This document shows, piece after piece, positions 11,206 to 24,709 of a stretch of DNA of 64,000 nt (positions within the stretch are counted from its first letter, which is position 1; the number at the start of each line of letters is the position of its first letter). This DNA comes from Sipunculus nudus (lineage: Eukaryota > Annelida > Sipuncula > Golfingiida > Sipunculidae), in contig CM049318.1 of NCBI GenBank assembly GCA_026874595.1, positions 1,063,241-1,127,240 on the forward strand, in the 5' to 3' direction. The notes beneath the pieces are model-generated. The model saw nothing but the letters and a program-made list of their open reading frames with translations, had not been told where the DNA came from and ran no database searches. The translations under genes and the position numbers were made by a program.

Positions 11206-12879
11206 TCATAGATATTTTCTGCGGATTTGGATTACCTGGTGGATCCAGTAAAGGTGTTCTGCCTTAGCGGAGGAATGTGCTGAGTTGAAGTTCATTCTAA
11301 TAATATTCATAGATATTTTCTGCGGATTTGGATTACCTGGTGGATCCAGTAAAGGTGTTCTGCCTCAGCGGAGGAATGTGCTCAGTTGAAGTTCATTCTA
11401 GTTAATATTCATAGATATTTTCTGCGGATTTGATTACCTGGTGGATCCAGTAAAGGCGTTCTGCCTGAGCGGAGGAATGTGCTCAGTTGAAGTTCATTCT
11501 AGTTAATATTCATAGATATTTTCTGCGGATTTGGATTACCTGGTGGATCCAGTAAAGGCGTTCTGCCTCAGCGGAGGAATGTGCTCAGTTGAAGTTCATT
11601 CTAGTTAATATTCATAGATATTTTCTGCGGATTTGATTACCTGGTGGATCCAGTAAAGGCGTTCTGCCTCAGCGGAGGAATGTGCTCAGTTGAAGTTCAT
11701 TCTAGTTAATATTCATAGATATTTTCTGCGGATTTGGATTACCTGGTGGATCCAGTAAAGGCGTTCTGCCTCAGCGGAGGAATGTGCTCAGTTGAAGTTC
11801 ATTCAAGTTAATATTCATAGATATTTTCTGCGGATTTGGATTACCTGGTGGATCCAGTAAAGGTGTTCTTCCTTAGCGGAGGAATGTGCTCAGTTGAAGT
11901 TCATTCTAGTTAATATTCATAGATATTTTCTGCGGATTTGGTTTATCTGGTGGATCCAGTAAAGGCGTTCTGCCTCAGCGGAGGAATGTGCTCAGTTGAA
12001 GTTCATTCTAGTTAATATTCATAGAGATTTTCTGCGGATTTGATTACCTGGTGGATCCAGTAAAGGCGTTCTGCCTGAGCGGAGGAATGTGCTCAGTTGA
12101 AGTTCATTCTAGTTAATATTCATAGATATTTTCTGCGGATTTGGATTACCTGGTGGATCCAGTAAAGGCGTTCTGCCTCAGCGGAGGAATGTGCTCAGTT
12201 GAAGTTCATTCAAGTTAATATTCATAGATATTTTCTGCGGATTTGGATTACCTGGTGGATCCAGTAAAGGTGTTCTTCCTTAGCGGAGGAATGTGCTCAT
12301 TTGAAGTTCATTCTAGTTAATATTCATAGATATTTTCTGCGGATTTGGATTACCTGGTGGATCCTGTAAAGGTGTTCTGCCTCAGCGGAGGAATGTGCTC
12401 AGTTGAAGTTCATTCTAGTTAATATTCATAGATATTTTCTGCGGATTTGGATTACCTGGTGGATCCAGTAAAGGCGTTCTGCCTCAGCGGAGGAATGTGC
12501 TCAGTTGAAGTTCATTCAAGTTAATATTCATAGATATTTTCTGCGGATTTGGATTACCTGGTCGATCTAGTAAAGGCGTTCTGCCTCAGCGGAGGAATGT
12601 GCTCAGTTGAAGTTCATTCTAGTTAATATCCATAGATATTTTCTGCGGATTTGGATTACCTGGTGGATCCAGTAAAGGTGTTCTGCCTCAGCGGAGGAAT
12701 GTGCTCAGTTGAAGTTCATTCTAGTTAATATTCATAGATATGTTCTGCGGATTTGATTACCTGGTGGATCCAGTAAAGGCGTTCTGTCTCAGCGGAGGAA
12801 TGTGCTCAGTTGAAGTTCATTCTAGTTAATATCCATAGATATTTTCTGCGGATTTGGTTTATCTGGTGGATCCAGTAAA

Positions 12880-13470
12880 GGCGTTCTGCCTCAGCGAAGG
12901 AATGTGCTCAGTTGAAGTTCATTCTAGTTAATATTCATAGATATTTTCTGCGGATTTGATTACCTGGTGGATCCAGTAAAGGCGGAGGAATGTGCTCAGT
13001 TGAAGTTCATTCTAATTAATATTCATAGATATTTTCTGCGGATTTGGATTACCTGGTGGATCAAGTAAAGGCGTTCTGCCTCAGCGGAGGAATGTGCTCA
13101 GTTGAAGTTCATTCAAGTTAATATTCATAGATATTTTCTGCGGATTTGGATTACCTGGTGGATCCAGTAAAGGTGTTCTGCCTCAGCGGAGGAATGTGCT
13201 CAGTTGAAGTTCATTCTAGTTAATATTCATAGATATTTTCTGCGGATTTGGATTACCTGGTGGATCCAGTAAAGGCGTTCTGCCTCAGCGGAGGAATGTG
13301 CTCAGTTGAAGTTCATTCTAGTTAATATTCATAGATATTTTCTGCGGATTTGGTTTATCTGGTGACCCGAGTAAAGGTGTTCTGCCTCAGCGGAGGAATG
13401 TGCTCAGTTGAAGTTCATTCTAGTTAATATTCATAGATATTTTCTGCGGATTTAGATTACCTGGTGGATC
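12880..13470. repeat. Diverged island within family II
   Basis: Six units here carry an unusual density of rare changes: GCGAAGG at 12894, an 88-bp unit at 12912-12999, TAATTAAT at 13013, TCAAGTAAAG at 13061, GACCCGAG near 13364, and TTTAGATTACC at 13451. Neighbouring kilobases have about one such change each. Possible explanations are an older remnant that escaped homogenisation, a transfer from family I (the short unit suggests this), or local sequence error. Confidence 0.65.
12912..12999 (+). repeat. 88-bp short unit without the linked GGTTCC change
   Basis: The same 13-base deletion and single-G loss as the other short units, but the BamHI site GGATCC is intact. All seven other short units have GGTTCC. 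It is also the only short unit inside family II. Either the deletion occurred independently at the same GCG repeats, or this is the ancestral short unit before the A-to-T change, or conversion restored the site. Confidence 0.85.
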
Positions 13471-15972
13471 CAGTAAAGGCGTTCTGCCTCAGCGGAGGAA
13501 TGTGCTCAGTTGAAGTTCATTCTAGTTAATATCCATAGATATTTTCTGCGGATTTGGATTACCTGGTGGATCCAGTAAAGGCGTTCTGCCTCAGCGGAGG
13601 AATGTGCTCAGTTGAAGTTCATTCAAGTTAATATTCATAGATATTTTCTGCGGATTTGATTACCTGGTGGATCCAGTAAAGGTGTTCTGACTTAGCGGAG
13701 GAATGTGCTAAGTTGAAGTTCATTCTAGTTAATATTCATAGATATTTTCTGCGGATTTGGATTACCTGGTGGATCCAGTAAAGGCGTTCTGCCTTAGCGG
13801 AGGAATGTGCTAAGTTGAAGTTCATTCTAGTTAATATTCATAGATATTTTCTGCGGATTTGATTACCTGGTGGATCCAGGAAAGGCGTTCTGCCTCAGCG
13901 GAGGAATGTGCTCAGTTGAAGTTCATTCTAGTTAATATTCATAGATATTTTCTGCGGATTTGATTACCTGGTGGATCCAGTAAAGGCGTTCTGTTTCAGC
14001 GGAGGAATGTGCTCAGTTGAAGTTCATTCTAGTTAATATCCATTGATATTTTCTGCGGATTTGGTTTATCTGGTGGATCCAGTAAAGGCGTTCTGCCTCA
14101 GCGGAGGAATGTGCTCAGTTGAAGTTCATTCTAGTTAATATTCATAGATATTTTCTGCGGATTTGATTACCTGGTGGATCCAGTAAAGGCGTTCTGCCTC
14201 AGCGGAGGAATGTGCTCAGTTGAAGTTCATTCTAGTTAATATTCATAGATATTTTCTGCGGATTTGGATTACCTGGTGGATCCAGTAAAGGCGTTCTGCC
14301 TCAGCGGAGGAATGTGCTCAGTTGAAGTTCATTCAAGTTAATATTCATAGATATTTTCTGCGGATTTGGATTACCTGGTGGATCCAGTAAAGGTGTTCTG
14401 CCTGAGCGGAGGAATGTGCTCAGTTGAAGTTTTATTCTAGTTAATATTCATAGATATTTTCTGCGGATTTGGATAACCTGGTGGATCCAGTAAAGGTGTT
14501 CTGCCTCAGCGGAGGAATGTGCTCAGTTGAAGTTCATTCTAGTTAATATTCATAGATATTTTCTGCGGATTTGGTTTATCTGGGGGATCCAGTAAAGGTG
14601 TTCTGCCTCAGCGGAGGAATGTGCTCAGTTGAAGTTCATTCTAGTTAATATTCATAGATATTTTCTGCGGATTTGGATTACCTGGTGGATCCAGTAAAGG
14701 CGTTCTGCCTCAGCGGAGGAATGTGCTCAGTTGAAGTTCATTCTAGTTAATATTCATAGATATTTTCTGCGGATTTGATTACCTGGTGGATCCAGTAAAG
14801 GCGTTCTGCCTCAGCGGAGGAATGTGCTAAGTTGAAGTTCATTCTAGTTAATATTCATAGATATTTTCTGCGGATTTGATTACCTGGTGGATCCAGTAAA
14901 GGCGTTCTGCCTCAGCGGAGGAATGTGCGCAGTTGAAGTTCATTCTAGTTAATATTCATAGATATTTTCTGCGGATTTGGATTACCTGGTGGATCCAGTA
15001 AAGGCGTTCTGCCTCAGCGGAGGAATGTGCTCAGTTGAAGTTCATTCAAGTTAATATTCATAGATATTTTCTGCGGATTTGGATTACCTGGTGGATCCAG
15101 TAAAGGTGTTCTGCCTTAGCGGAGGAATGTGCTGAGTTGAAGTTCATTCTAATAATATTCATAGATATTTTCTGCGGATTTGGATTACCTGGTGGATCCA
15201 GTAAAGGTGTTCTGCCTCAGCGGAGGAATGTGCTCAGTTGAAGTTCATTCTAGTTAATATTCATAGATATTTTCTGCGGATTTGATTACCTGGTGGATCC
15301 AGTAAAGGCGTTCTGCCTGAGCGGAGGAATGTGCTCAGTTGAAGTTCATTCTAGTTAATATTCATAGATATTTTCTGCGGATTTGGATTACCTGGTGGAT
15401 CCAGTAAAGGCGTTCTGCCTCAGCGGAGGAATGTGCTCAGTTGAAGTTCATTCTAGTTAATATTCATAGATATTTTCTGCGGATTTGATTACCTGGTGGA
15501 TCCAGTAAAGGCGTTCTGCCTCAGCGGAGGAATGTGCTCAGTTGAAGTTCATTCTAGTTAATATTCATAGATATTTTCTGCGGATTTGGATTACCTGGTG
15601 GATCCAGTAAAGGCGTTCTGCCTCAGCGGAGGAATGTGCTCAGTTGAAGTTCATTCAAGTTAATATTCATAGATATTTTCTGCGGATTTGGATTACCTGG
15701 TGGATCCAGTAAAGGTGTTCTTCCTTAGCGGAGGAATGTGCTCATTTGAAGTTCATTCTAGTTAATATTCATAGATATTTTCTGCGGATTTGGATTACCT
15801 GGTGGATCCTGTAAAGGTGTTCTGCCTCAGCGGAGCAATGTGCTCAGTTGAAGTTCATTCTAGTTAATATTCATAGATATTTTCTGCGGATTTGGATTAC
15901 CTGGTGGATCCAGTAAAGGCGTTCTGCCTCAGCGGAGGAATGTGCTCAGTTGAAGTTCATTCTAGTTAATAT

Positions 15973-16164
15973 TCATAGATATTTTCTGCGGATTTGGATT
16001 ACCTGGTGGATCCAGTAAAGGCGTTCTGCCTCAGCGGAGGAATGTGCTAAGTTGAAGTTCATTCTAGTTAATATCCATAGATATTTTCTGCGGATTTGGA
16101 TTACCTGGTGGATCCAGTAAAGGCGTTCTGCCTTAGCGGAGGAATGTGCTAAGTTGAAGTTCAT
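15973..16164 (-). other. Two-unit block with accidental open frame (copy 2)
   Basis: This has the same 63-codon frame as at 5000-5191 and the same stop-removing variants. It lies 10,973 bp from copy 1 and 2237 bp from copy 3. The identical translation follows from block duplication and does not show selection on a protein. Confidence 0.75.
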
Positions 16165-18209
16165 TCTAGTTAATATTCATAGATATTTTCTGCGGATTTG
16201 ATTACCTGGTGGATCCAGGAAAGGCGTTCTGCCTCAGCGGAGGAATGTGCTCAGTTGAATTTCATTCTAGTTAATATTCATAGATATTTTCTGCGGATTT
16301 GGATTACCTGGTCGATCTAGTAAAGGCGTTCTGCCTCAGCAGAGGAATGTGCTCAGTTGAAGTTCATTCTAGTTAATATCCATAGATATTTTCTGCGGAT
16401 TTGGATTACCTGGTGGATCCAGTAAAGGTGTTCTGCCTCAGCGGAGGAATGTGCTCAGTTGAAGTTCATTCTAGTTGATATTCATAGATATGTTCTGCGG
16501 ATTTGATTACCTTGTGGATCCAGTAAAGGCGTTCTGTCTCAGCGGAGGAATGTGCTCAGTTGAAGTTCATTCTAGTTAATATCCATTGATATTTTCTGCG
16601 GATTTGGTTTATCTGGTGGATCCAGTAAAGGCGTTCTGCCTCAGCGGAGGAAAGTGCTCAGTTGAAGTTCATTCTAGTTAATATTCATAGATATTTTCTG
16701 CGGATTTGGTTTATCTGGTGGATCCAGTAAAGGTGTTCTGCCTCAGCGGAGGAATGTGCTCAGTTGAAGTTCATTCTAGTTAATATTCATAGATATTTTC
16801 TGCGGATTTGGATTACCTGGTGGATCCAGTAAAGGCGTTCTGCCTCAGCGGAGGAATGTGCTCAGTTGAAGTTCATTCTAGTTAATATTCATAGATATTT
16901 TCTGCGGATTTGATTACCTGGTGGATCCAGTAAAGTCGTTCTGCCTCAGCGGAGGAATGTGCTAAGTTGAAGTTCATTCTAGTTAATATTCATAGATATT
17001 TTCTGCGGATTTGGTTTACCTGGTGGATCCAGTAAAGGCGTTCTGCCTCAGCGGAGGAATGTGCTAAGTTGAAGTTCATTCTAGTTAATATTCCTAGATA
17101 TTTTCTGCGGATTTGATTACCTGGTGGATCCAGTAAAGGCGTTCTGCCTCAGCGGAGGAATGTGCGCAGTTGAAGTTCATTCTAGTTAATATTCATAGAT
17201 ATTTTCTGCGGATTTGGATTACCTGGTGGATCCAGTAAAGGCGTTCTGCCTCAGCGGAGGAATGTGCTCAGTTGAAGTTCATTCAAGTTAATATTCATAG
17301 ATATTTTCTGCGGATTTGGATTACCTGGTGGATCCAGTAAAGGTGTTCTGCCTTAGCGGAGGAATGTGCTGAGTTGAAGTTCATTCTAATAATATTCATA
17401 GATATTTTCTGCGGATTTGGATTACCTGGTGGATCCAGTAAAGGTGTTCTGCCTCAGCGGAGGAATGTGCTCAGTTGAAGTTCATTCTAGTTAATATTCA
17501 TAGATATTTTCTGCGGATTTGATTACCTGGTGGATCCAGTAAAGGCGTTCTGCCTGAGCGGAGGAATGTGCTCAGTTGAAGTTCATTCTAGTTAATATTC
17601 ATAGATATTTTCTGCGGATTTGGATTACCTGGTGGATCCAGTAAAGGCGTTCTGCCTCAGCGGAGGAATGTGCTCAGTTGAAGTTCATTCTAGTTAATAT
17701 TCATAGATATTTTCTGCGGATTTGATTACCTGGTGGATCCAGTAAAGGCGTTCTGCCTCAGCGGAGGAATGTGCTCAGTTGAAGTTCATTCTAGTTAATA
17801 TTCATAGATATTTTCTGCGGATTTGGATTACCTGGTGGATCCAGTAAAGGCGTTCTGCCTCAGCGGAGGAATGTGCTCAGTTGAAGTTCATTCAAGTTAA
17901 TATTCATAGATATTTTCTGCGGATTTGGATTACCTGGTGGATCCAGTAAAGGTGTTCTTCCTTAGCGGAGGAATATGCTCATTTGAAGTTCATTCTAGTT
18001 AATATTCATAGATATTTTCTGCGGATTTGGATTACCTGGTGGATCCTGTAAAGGTGTTCTGCCTCAGCGGAGCAATGTGCTCAGTTGAAGTTCATTCTAG
18101 TTAATATTCATAGATATTTTCTGCGGATTTGGATTACCTGGTGGATCCAGTAAAGGCGTTCTGCCTCAGCGGAGGAATGTGCTCAGTTGAAGTTCATTCT
18201 AGTTAATAT

Positions 18210-18401
18210 TCATAGATATTTTCTGCGGATTTGGATTACCTGGTGGATCCAGTAAAGGCGTTCTGCCTCAGCGGAGGAATGTGCTAAGTTGAAGTTCATT
18301 CTAGTTAATATCCATAGATATTTTCTGCGGATTTGGATTACCTGGTGGATCCAGTAAAGGCGTTCTGCCTTAGCGGAGGAATGTGCTAAGTTGAAGTTCA
18401 T
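18210..18401 (-). other. Two-unit block with accidental open frame (copy 3)
   Basis: Third copy of the stop-free 63-codon minus-strand frame. Following units (GGAAAGG, GAATTTC, GTCGATCTAG, CAGCAGAGG, TTGATATTC in order) match those after copies 1, 2 and 4, so the frame travels as part of a larger multi-unit block. Confidence 0.75.
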
Positions 18402-21400
18402 TCTAGTTAATATTCATAGATATTTTCTGCGGATTTGATTACCTGGTGGATCCAGGAAAGGCGTTCTGCCTCAGCGGAGGAATGTGCTCAGTTGAATTTC
18501 ATTCTAGTTAATATTCATAGATATTTTCTGCGGATTTGGATTACCTGGTCGATCTAGTAAAGGCGTTCTGCCTCAGCAGAGGAATGTGCTCAGTTGAAGT
18601 TCATTCTAGTTAATATCCATAGATATTTTCTGCGGATTTGGATTACCTGGTGGATCCAGTAAAGGTGTTCTGCCTCAGCGGAGGAATGTGCTCAGTTGAA
18701 GTTCATTCTAGTTGATATTCATAGATATGTTCTGCGGATTTGATTACCTTGTGGATCCAGTAAAGGCGTTCTGTCTCAGCGGAGGAATGTGCTCAGTTGA
18801 AGTTCATTCTAGTTAATATCCATTGATATTTTCTGCGGATTTGGTTTATCTGGTGGATCCAGTAAAGGCGTTCTGCCTCAGCGGAGGAATGTGCTCAGTT
18901 GAAGTTCATTCTAGTTAATATTCATAGATATTTTCTGCGGATTTGATTACCTGGTGGATCCAGTAAAGGCGTTCTGCCTCAGCGGAGGAATGTGCTCAGT
19001 TGAAGTTCATTCTAGTTAATATTCATAGATATTTTCTGCGGATTTGGATTACCTGGTGGATCCAGTAAAGGCGTTCTGCCTCAGCGGAGGAATGTGCTCA
19101 GTTGAAGTTCATTCAAGTTAATATTCATAGATATTTTCTGCGGATTTGGATTACCTGGTGGATCCAGTAAAGGTGTTCTGCCTCAGCGGAGGAATGTGCT
19201 CAGTTGAAGTTTTATTCTAGTTAATATTCATAGATATTTTCTGCGGATTTGGATAACCTGGTGGATCCAGTAAAGGTGTTCTGCCTCAGCGGAGGAATGT
19301 GCTCAGTTGAAGTTCATTCTATTTAATATTCATAGATATTTTCTGCGGATTTGGTTTATCTGGTGGATCCAGTAAAGGTGTTCTGCCTCAGCGGAGGAAT
19401 GTGCTCAGTTGAAGTTCATTCTAGTTAATATTCATAGATATTTTCTGCGGATTTGGATTACCTGGTGGATCCAGTAAAGGCGTTCTGCCTCAGCGGAGGA
19501 ATGTGCTCAGTTGAAGTTCATTCTAGTTAATATTCATAGATATTTTCTGCGGATTTGATTACCTGGTGGATCCAGTAAAGTCGTTCTGCCTCAGCGGAGG
19601 AATGTGCTAAGTTGAAGTTCATTCTAGTTAATATTCATAGATATTTTCTGCGGATTTGGTTTACCTGGTGGATCCAGTAAAGGCGTTCTGCCTCAGCGGA
19701 GGAATGTGCTCAGTTGAAGTTCATTCAAGTTAATATTCATAGATATTTTCTGCGGATTTGGATTACCTGGTGGATCCAGTAAAGGTGTTCTGCCTTAGCG
19801 GAGGAATGTGCTGAGTTGAAGTTCATTCTAATAATATTCATAGTTATTTTCTGCGGATTTGGATTACCTGGTGGATCCAGTAAAGGTGTTCTGCCTCAGC
19901 GGAGGAATGTGCTCAGTTGAAGTTCATTCTAGTTAATATTCATAGATATTTTCTGCGGATTTGATTACCTGGTGGATCCAGTAAAGGCGTTCTGCCTGAG
20001 CGGAGGAATGTGCTCAGTTGAAGTTCATTCTAGTTAATATTCATAGATATTTTCTGCGGATTTGGATTACCTGGTGGATCCAGTAAAGGCGTTCTGCCTC
20101 AGCGGAGGAATGTGCTCAGTTGAAGTTCATTCTAGTTAATATTCATAGATATTTTCTGCGGATTTGGATTACCTGGTGGATCCAGTAAAGGCGTTCTGCC
20201 TCAGCGGAGGAATGTGCTCAGTTGAAGTTCATTCTAGTTAATATTCATAGATATTTTCTGCGGATTTGATTACCTGGTGGATCCAGTAAAGGCGTTCTGC
20301 CTGAGCGGAGGAATGTGCTCAGTTGAAGTTCATTCTAGTTAATATTCATAGATATTTTCTGCGGATTTGGATTACCTGGTGGATCCAGTAAAGGCGTTCT
20401 GCCTCAGCGGAGGAATGTGCTCAGTTGAAGTTCATTCTAGTTAATATTCATAGATATTTTCTGCGGATTTGATTACCTGGTGGATCCAGTAAAGGCGTTC
20501 TGCCTGAGCGGAGGAATGTGCTCAGTTGAAGTTCATTCTAGTTAATATTCATAGATATTTTCTGCGGATTTGGATTACCTGGTGGATCCAGTAAAGGCGT
20601 TCTGCCTCAGCGGAGGAATGTGCTCAGTTGAAGTTCATTCAAGTTAATATTCATAGATATTTTCTGCGGATTTGGATTACCTGGTGGATCCAGTAAAGGT
20701 GTTCTTCCTTAGCGGAGGAATGTGCTCATTTGAAGTTCATTCTAGTTAATATTCATAGATATTTTCTGCGGATTTGGATTACCTGGTGGATCCTGTAAAG
20801 GTGTTCTGCCTCAGCGGAGGAATGTGCTCAGTTGAAGTTCATTCTAGTTAATATTCATAGATATTTTCTGCGGATTTGGATTACCTGGTGGATCCAGTAA
20901 AGGCGTTCTGCCTCAGCGGAGGAATGTGCTCAGTTGAAGTTCATTCTAGTTAATATTCATAGATATTTTCTGCGGATTTGGATTACCTGGTCGATCTAGT
21001 AAAGGCGTTCTGCCTCAGCGGAGGAATGTGCTCAGTTGAAGTTCATTCTAGTTAATATCCATAGATATTTTCTGCGGATTTGGATTACCTGGTGGATCCA
21101 GTAAAGGTGTTCTGCCTCAGCGGAGGAATGTGCTCAGTTGAAGTTCATTCTAGTTAATATTCATAGATATGTTCTGCGGATTTGATTACCTGGTGGATCC
21201 AGTAAAGGCGTTCTGTCTCAGCGGAGGAATGTGCTCAGTTGAAGTTCATTCTAGTTAATATCCATAGATATTTTCTGCGGATTTGGATTACCTGGTCGAT
21301 CCAGTAAAGGCGTTCTGCCTCAGCGGAGGAATGTGCTCAGTTGAAGTTCATTCAAGTTAATATTCATAGATATTTTCTGCGGATTTGATTACCTGGTGGA

Positions 21401-23984
21401 TCCAGTAAAGGTGTTCTGACTTAGCGGAGGAATGTGCTAAGTTGAAGTTCATTCTAGTTAATATTCATAGATATTTTCTGCGGATTTGGATTACCTGGTG
21501 GATCCAGTAAAGGCGTTCTGCCTTAGCGGAGGAATGTGCTAAGTTGAAGTTCATTCTAGTTAATATTCATAGATATTTTCTGCGGATTTGATTACCTGGT
21601 GGATCCAGGAAAGGCGTTCTGCCTCAGCGGAGGAATGTGCTCAGTTGAATTTCATTCTAGTTAATATTCATAGATATTTTCTGCGGATTTGGATTACCTG
21701 GTCGATCTAGTAAAGGCGTTCTGCCTCAGCAGAGGAATGTGCTCAGTTGAAGTTCATTCTAGTTAATATCCATAGATATTTTCTGCGGATTTGGATTACC
21801 TGGTGGATCCAGTAAAGGTGTTCTGCCTCAGCGGAGGAATGTGCTCAGTTGAAGTTCATTCTAGTTGATATTCATAGATATGTTCTGCGGATTTGATTAC
21901 CTGGTGGATCCAGTAAAGGCGTTCTGTCTCAGCGGAGGAATGTGCTCAGTTGAAGTTCATTCTAGTTAATATCCATTGATATTTTCTGCGGATTTGGTTT
22001 ATCTGGTGGATCCAGTAAAGGCGTTCTGCCTCAGCGGAGGAATGTGCTCAGTTGAAGTTCATTCTAGTTAATATTCATAGATATTTTCTGCGGATTTGAT
22101 TACCTGGTGGATCCAGTAAAGGCGTTCTGCCTCAGCGGAGGAATGTGCTCAGTTGAAGTTCATTCTAGTTAATATTCATAGATATTTTCTGCGGATTTGG
22201 ATTACCTGGTGGATCCAGTAAAGGCGTTCTGCCTCAGCGGAGGAATGTGCTCAGTTGAAGTTCATTCAAGTTAATATTCATAGATATTTTCTGCGGATTT
22301 GGATTACCTGGTGGATCCAGTAAAGGTGTTCTGCCTCAGCGGAGGAATGTGCTCAGTTGAAGTTTTATTCTAGTTAATATTCATAGATATTTTCTGCGGA
22401 TTTGGATAACCTGGTGGATCCAGTAAAGGTGTTCTGCCTCAGCGGAGGAATGTGCTCAGTTGAAGTTCATTCTAGTTAATATTCATAGATATTTTCTGCG
22501 GATTTGGTTTATCTGGTGGATCCAGTAAAGGTGTTCTGCCTCAGCGGAGGAATGTGCTCAGTTGAAGTTCATTCTAGTTAATATTCATAGATATTTTCTG
22601 CGGATTTGGATTACCTGGTGGATCCAGTAAAGGCGTTCTGCCTCAGCGGAGGAATGTGCTCAGTTGAAGTTCATTCTAGTTAATATTCATAGATATTTTC
22701 TGCGGATTTGATTACCTGGTGGATCCAGTAAAGTCGTTCTGCCTCAGCGGAGGAATGTGCTAAGTTGAAGTTCATTCTAGTTAATATTCATAGATATTTT
22801 CTGCGGATTTGGTTTACCTGGTGGATCCAGTAAAGGCGTTCTGCCTCAGCGGAGGAATGTGCTAAGTTGAAGTTCATTCTAGTTAATATTCCTAGATATT
22901 TTCTGCGGATTTGATTACCTGGTGGATCCAGTAAAGGCGTTCTGCCTCAGCGGAGGAATGTGCGCAGTTGAAGTTCATTCTAGTTAATATTCATAGATAT
23001 TTTCTGCGGATTTGGATTACCTGGTGGATCCAGTAAAGGCGTTCTGCCTCAGCGGAGGAATGTGCTCAGTTGAAGTTCATTCAAGTTAATATTCATAGAT
23101 ATTTTCTGCGGATTTGGATTACCTGGTGGATCCAGTAAAGGTGTTCTGCCTTAGCGGAGGAATGTGCTGAGTTGAAGTTCATTCTAATAATATTCATAGA
23201 TATTTTCTGCGGATTTGGATTACCTGGTGGATCCAGTAAAGGTGTTCTGCCTCAGCGGAGGAATGTGCTCAGTTGAAGTTCATTCTAGTTAATATTCATA
23301 GATATTTTCTGCGGATTTGATTACCTGGTGGATCCAGTAAAGGCGTTCTGCCTGAGCGGAGGAATGTGCTCAGTTGAAGTTCATTCTAGTTAATATTCAT
23401 AGATATTTTCTGCGGATTTGGATTACCTGGTGGATCCAGTAAAGGCGTTCTGCCTCAGCGGAGGAATGTGCTCAGTTGAAGTTCATTCTAGTTAATATTC
23501 ATAGATATTTTCTGCGGATTTGATTACCTGGTGGATCCAGTAAAGGCGTTCTGCCTCAGCGGAGGAATGTGCTCAGTTGAAGTTCATTCTAGTTAATATT
23601 CATAGATATTTTCTGCGGATTTGGATTACCTGGTGGATCCAGTAAAGGCGTTCTGCCTCAGCGGAGGAATGTGCTCAGTTGAAGTTCATTCAAGTTAATA
23701 TTCATAGATATTTTCTGCGGATTTGGATTACCTGGTGGATCCAGTAAAGGTGTTCTTCCTTAGCGGAGGAATGTGCTCATTTGAAGTTCATTCTAGTTAA
23801 TATTCATAGATATTTTCTGCGGATTTGGATTACCTGGTGGATCCTGTAAAGGTGTTCTGCCTCAGCGGAGGAATGTGCTCAGTTGAAGTTCATTCTAGTT
23901 AATATTCATAGATATTTTCTGCGGATTTGGATTACCTGGTGGATCCAGTAAAGGCGTTCTGCCTCAGCGGAGGAATGTGCTCAG

Positions 23985-24086
23985 TTGAAGTTCATTCTAG
24001 TTAATATTCATAGATATTTATTGCGCATTTGGATTACCTGGTGGATCCAGTAAAGGAGTTCTGCCTTAGCGGAGGAATGTGCTCAG
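23985..24086 (+). repeat. Unit with altered core, copy 1
   Basis: This unit has three substitutions inside the otherwise near-invariant core: unit positions 36, 37 and 42 change to give TATTGCGCAT. It also has GGAGTTC at 73 and CCTTAG at 83. Copies lie at 33957-34058 and 37213-37314. In each case it sits about 200 bases after a CTCATT unit and before a jump to a different block, so it marks a recurrent junction. The central CpG (40-41) is kept. Confidence 0.85.
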
Positions 24087-24517
24087 TTGAAGTTCATTCT
24101 AGTTAATATTCATAGATATTTTCTGCGGATTTGGATTACCTGGTGGATCCAGTAAAGGCGTTCTGCCTCAGCGGAGGAATGTGCTCAGATGAAGTTCATT
24201 CAAGTTAATATTCATAGATATTTTCTGCGGATTTGGATTACCTGGTGGATCCAGTAAAGGTGTTCTTCCTTAGCGGAGGAATGTGCTCATTTGAAGTTCA
24301 TTCTAGTTAATATTCATAGATATTTTCTGCGGATTTGGATTACCTGGTGGATCCTGTAAAGGTGTTCTGCCTCAGCGGAGCAATGTGCTCAGTTGAAGTT
24401 CATTCTAGTTAATATTCATAGATATTTTCTGCGGATTTGGATTACCTGGTGGATCCAGTAAAGGCGTTCTGCCTCAGCGGAGGAATGTGCTCAGTTGAAG
24501 TTCATTCTAGTTAATAT

Positions 24518-24709
24518 TCATAGATATTTTCTGCGGATTTGGATTACCTGGTGGATCCAGTAAAGGCGTTCTGCCTCAGCGGAGGAATGTGCTAAGTTGA
24601 AGTTCATTCTAGTTAATATCCATAGATATTTTCTGCGGATTTGGATTACCTGGTGGATCCAGTAAAGGCGTTCTGCCTTAGCGGAGGAATGTGCTAAGTT
24701 GAAGTTCAT
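24518..24709 (-). other. Two-unit block with accidental open frame (copy 4)
   Basis: Fourth copy of the 63-codon frame, 6308 bp after copy 3 and inside the right-hand 6308-bp duplicate. No copy occurs in 30-64 kb: homologous blocks there carry CATAG rather than the ATCCAT variant in the inner unit, which restores the stop. Confidence 0.75.

Larger units (their letters stand above)
15600..18877. repeat. 2237-bp offset duplication (22 units)
   Basis: Segment ~15.60-16.64 kb corresponds to ~17.84-18.88 kb. Shared landmarks are the CTCATT unit ends (15743, 17980), the rare GGAGCAATG variant (15831, 18071), the open-frame blocks (15973, 18210), and the CCATTGAT unit. The first copy breaks off after a unit with AAAGTGCTC near 16652, where the sequence jumps to the block ending at 17980. 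That looks like a deletion-type exchange. Confidence 0.75.

Noticed and set aside
13365-13381. CENP-B box
   Set aside because: The CCCG near 13366 resembles the reverse-strand start of a CENP-B box, but the required CGAA end is absent, and no consensus unit has the motif.
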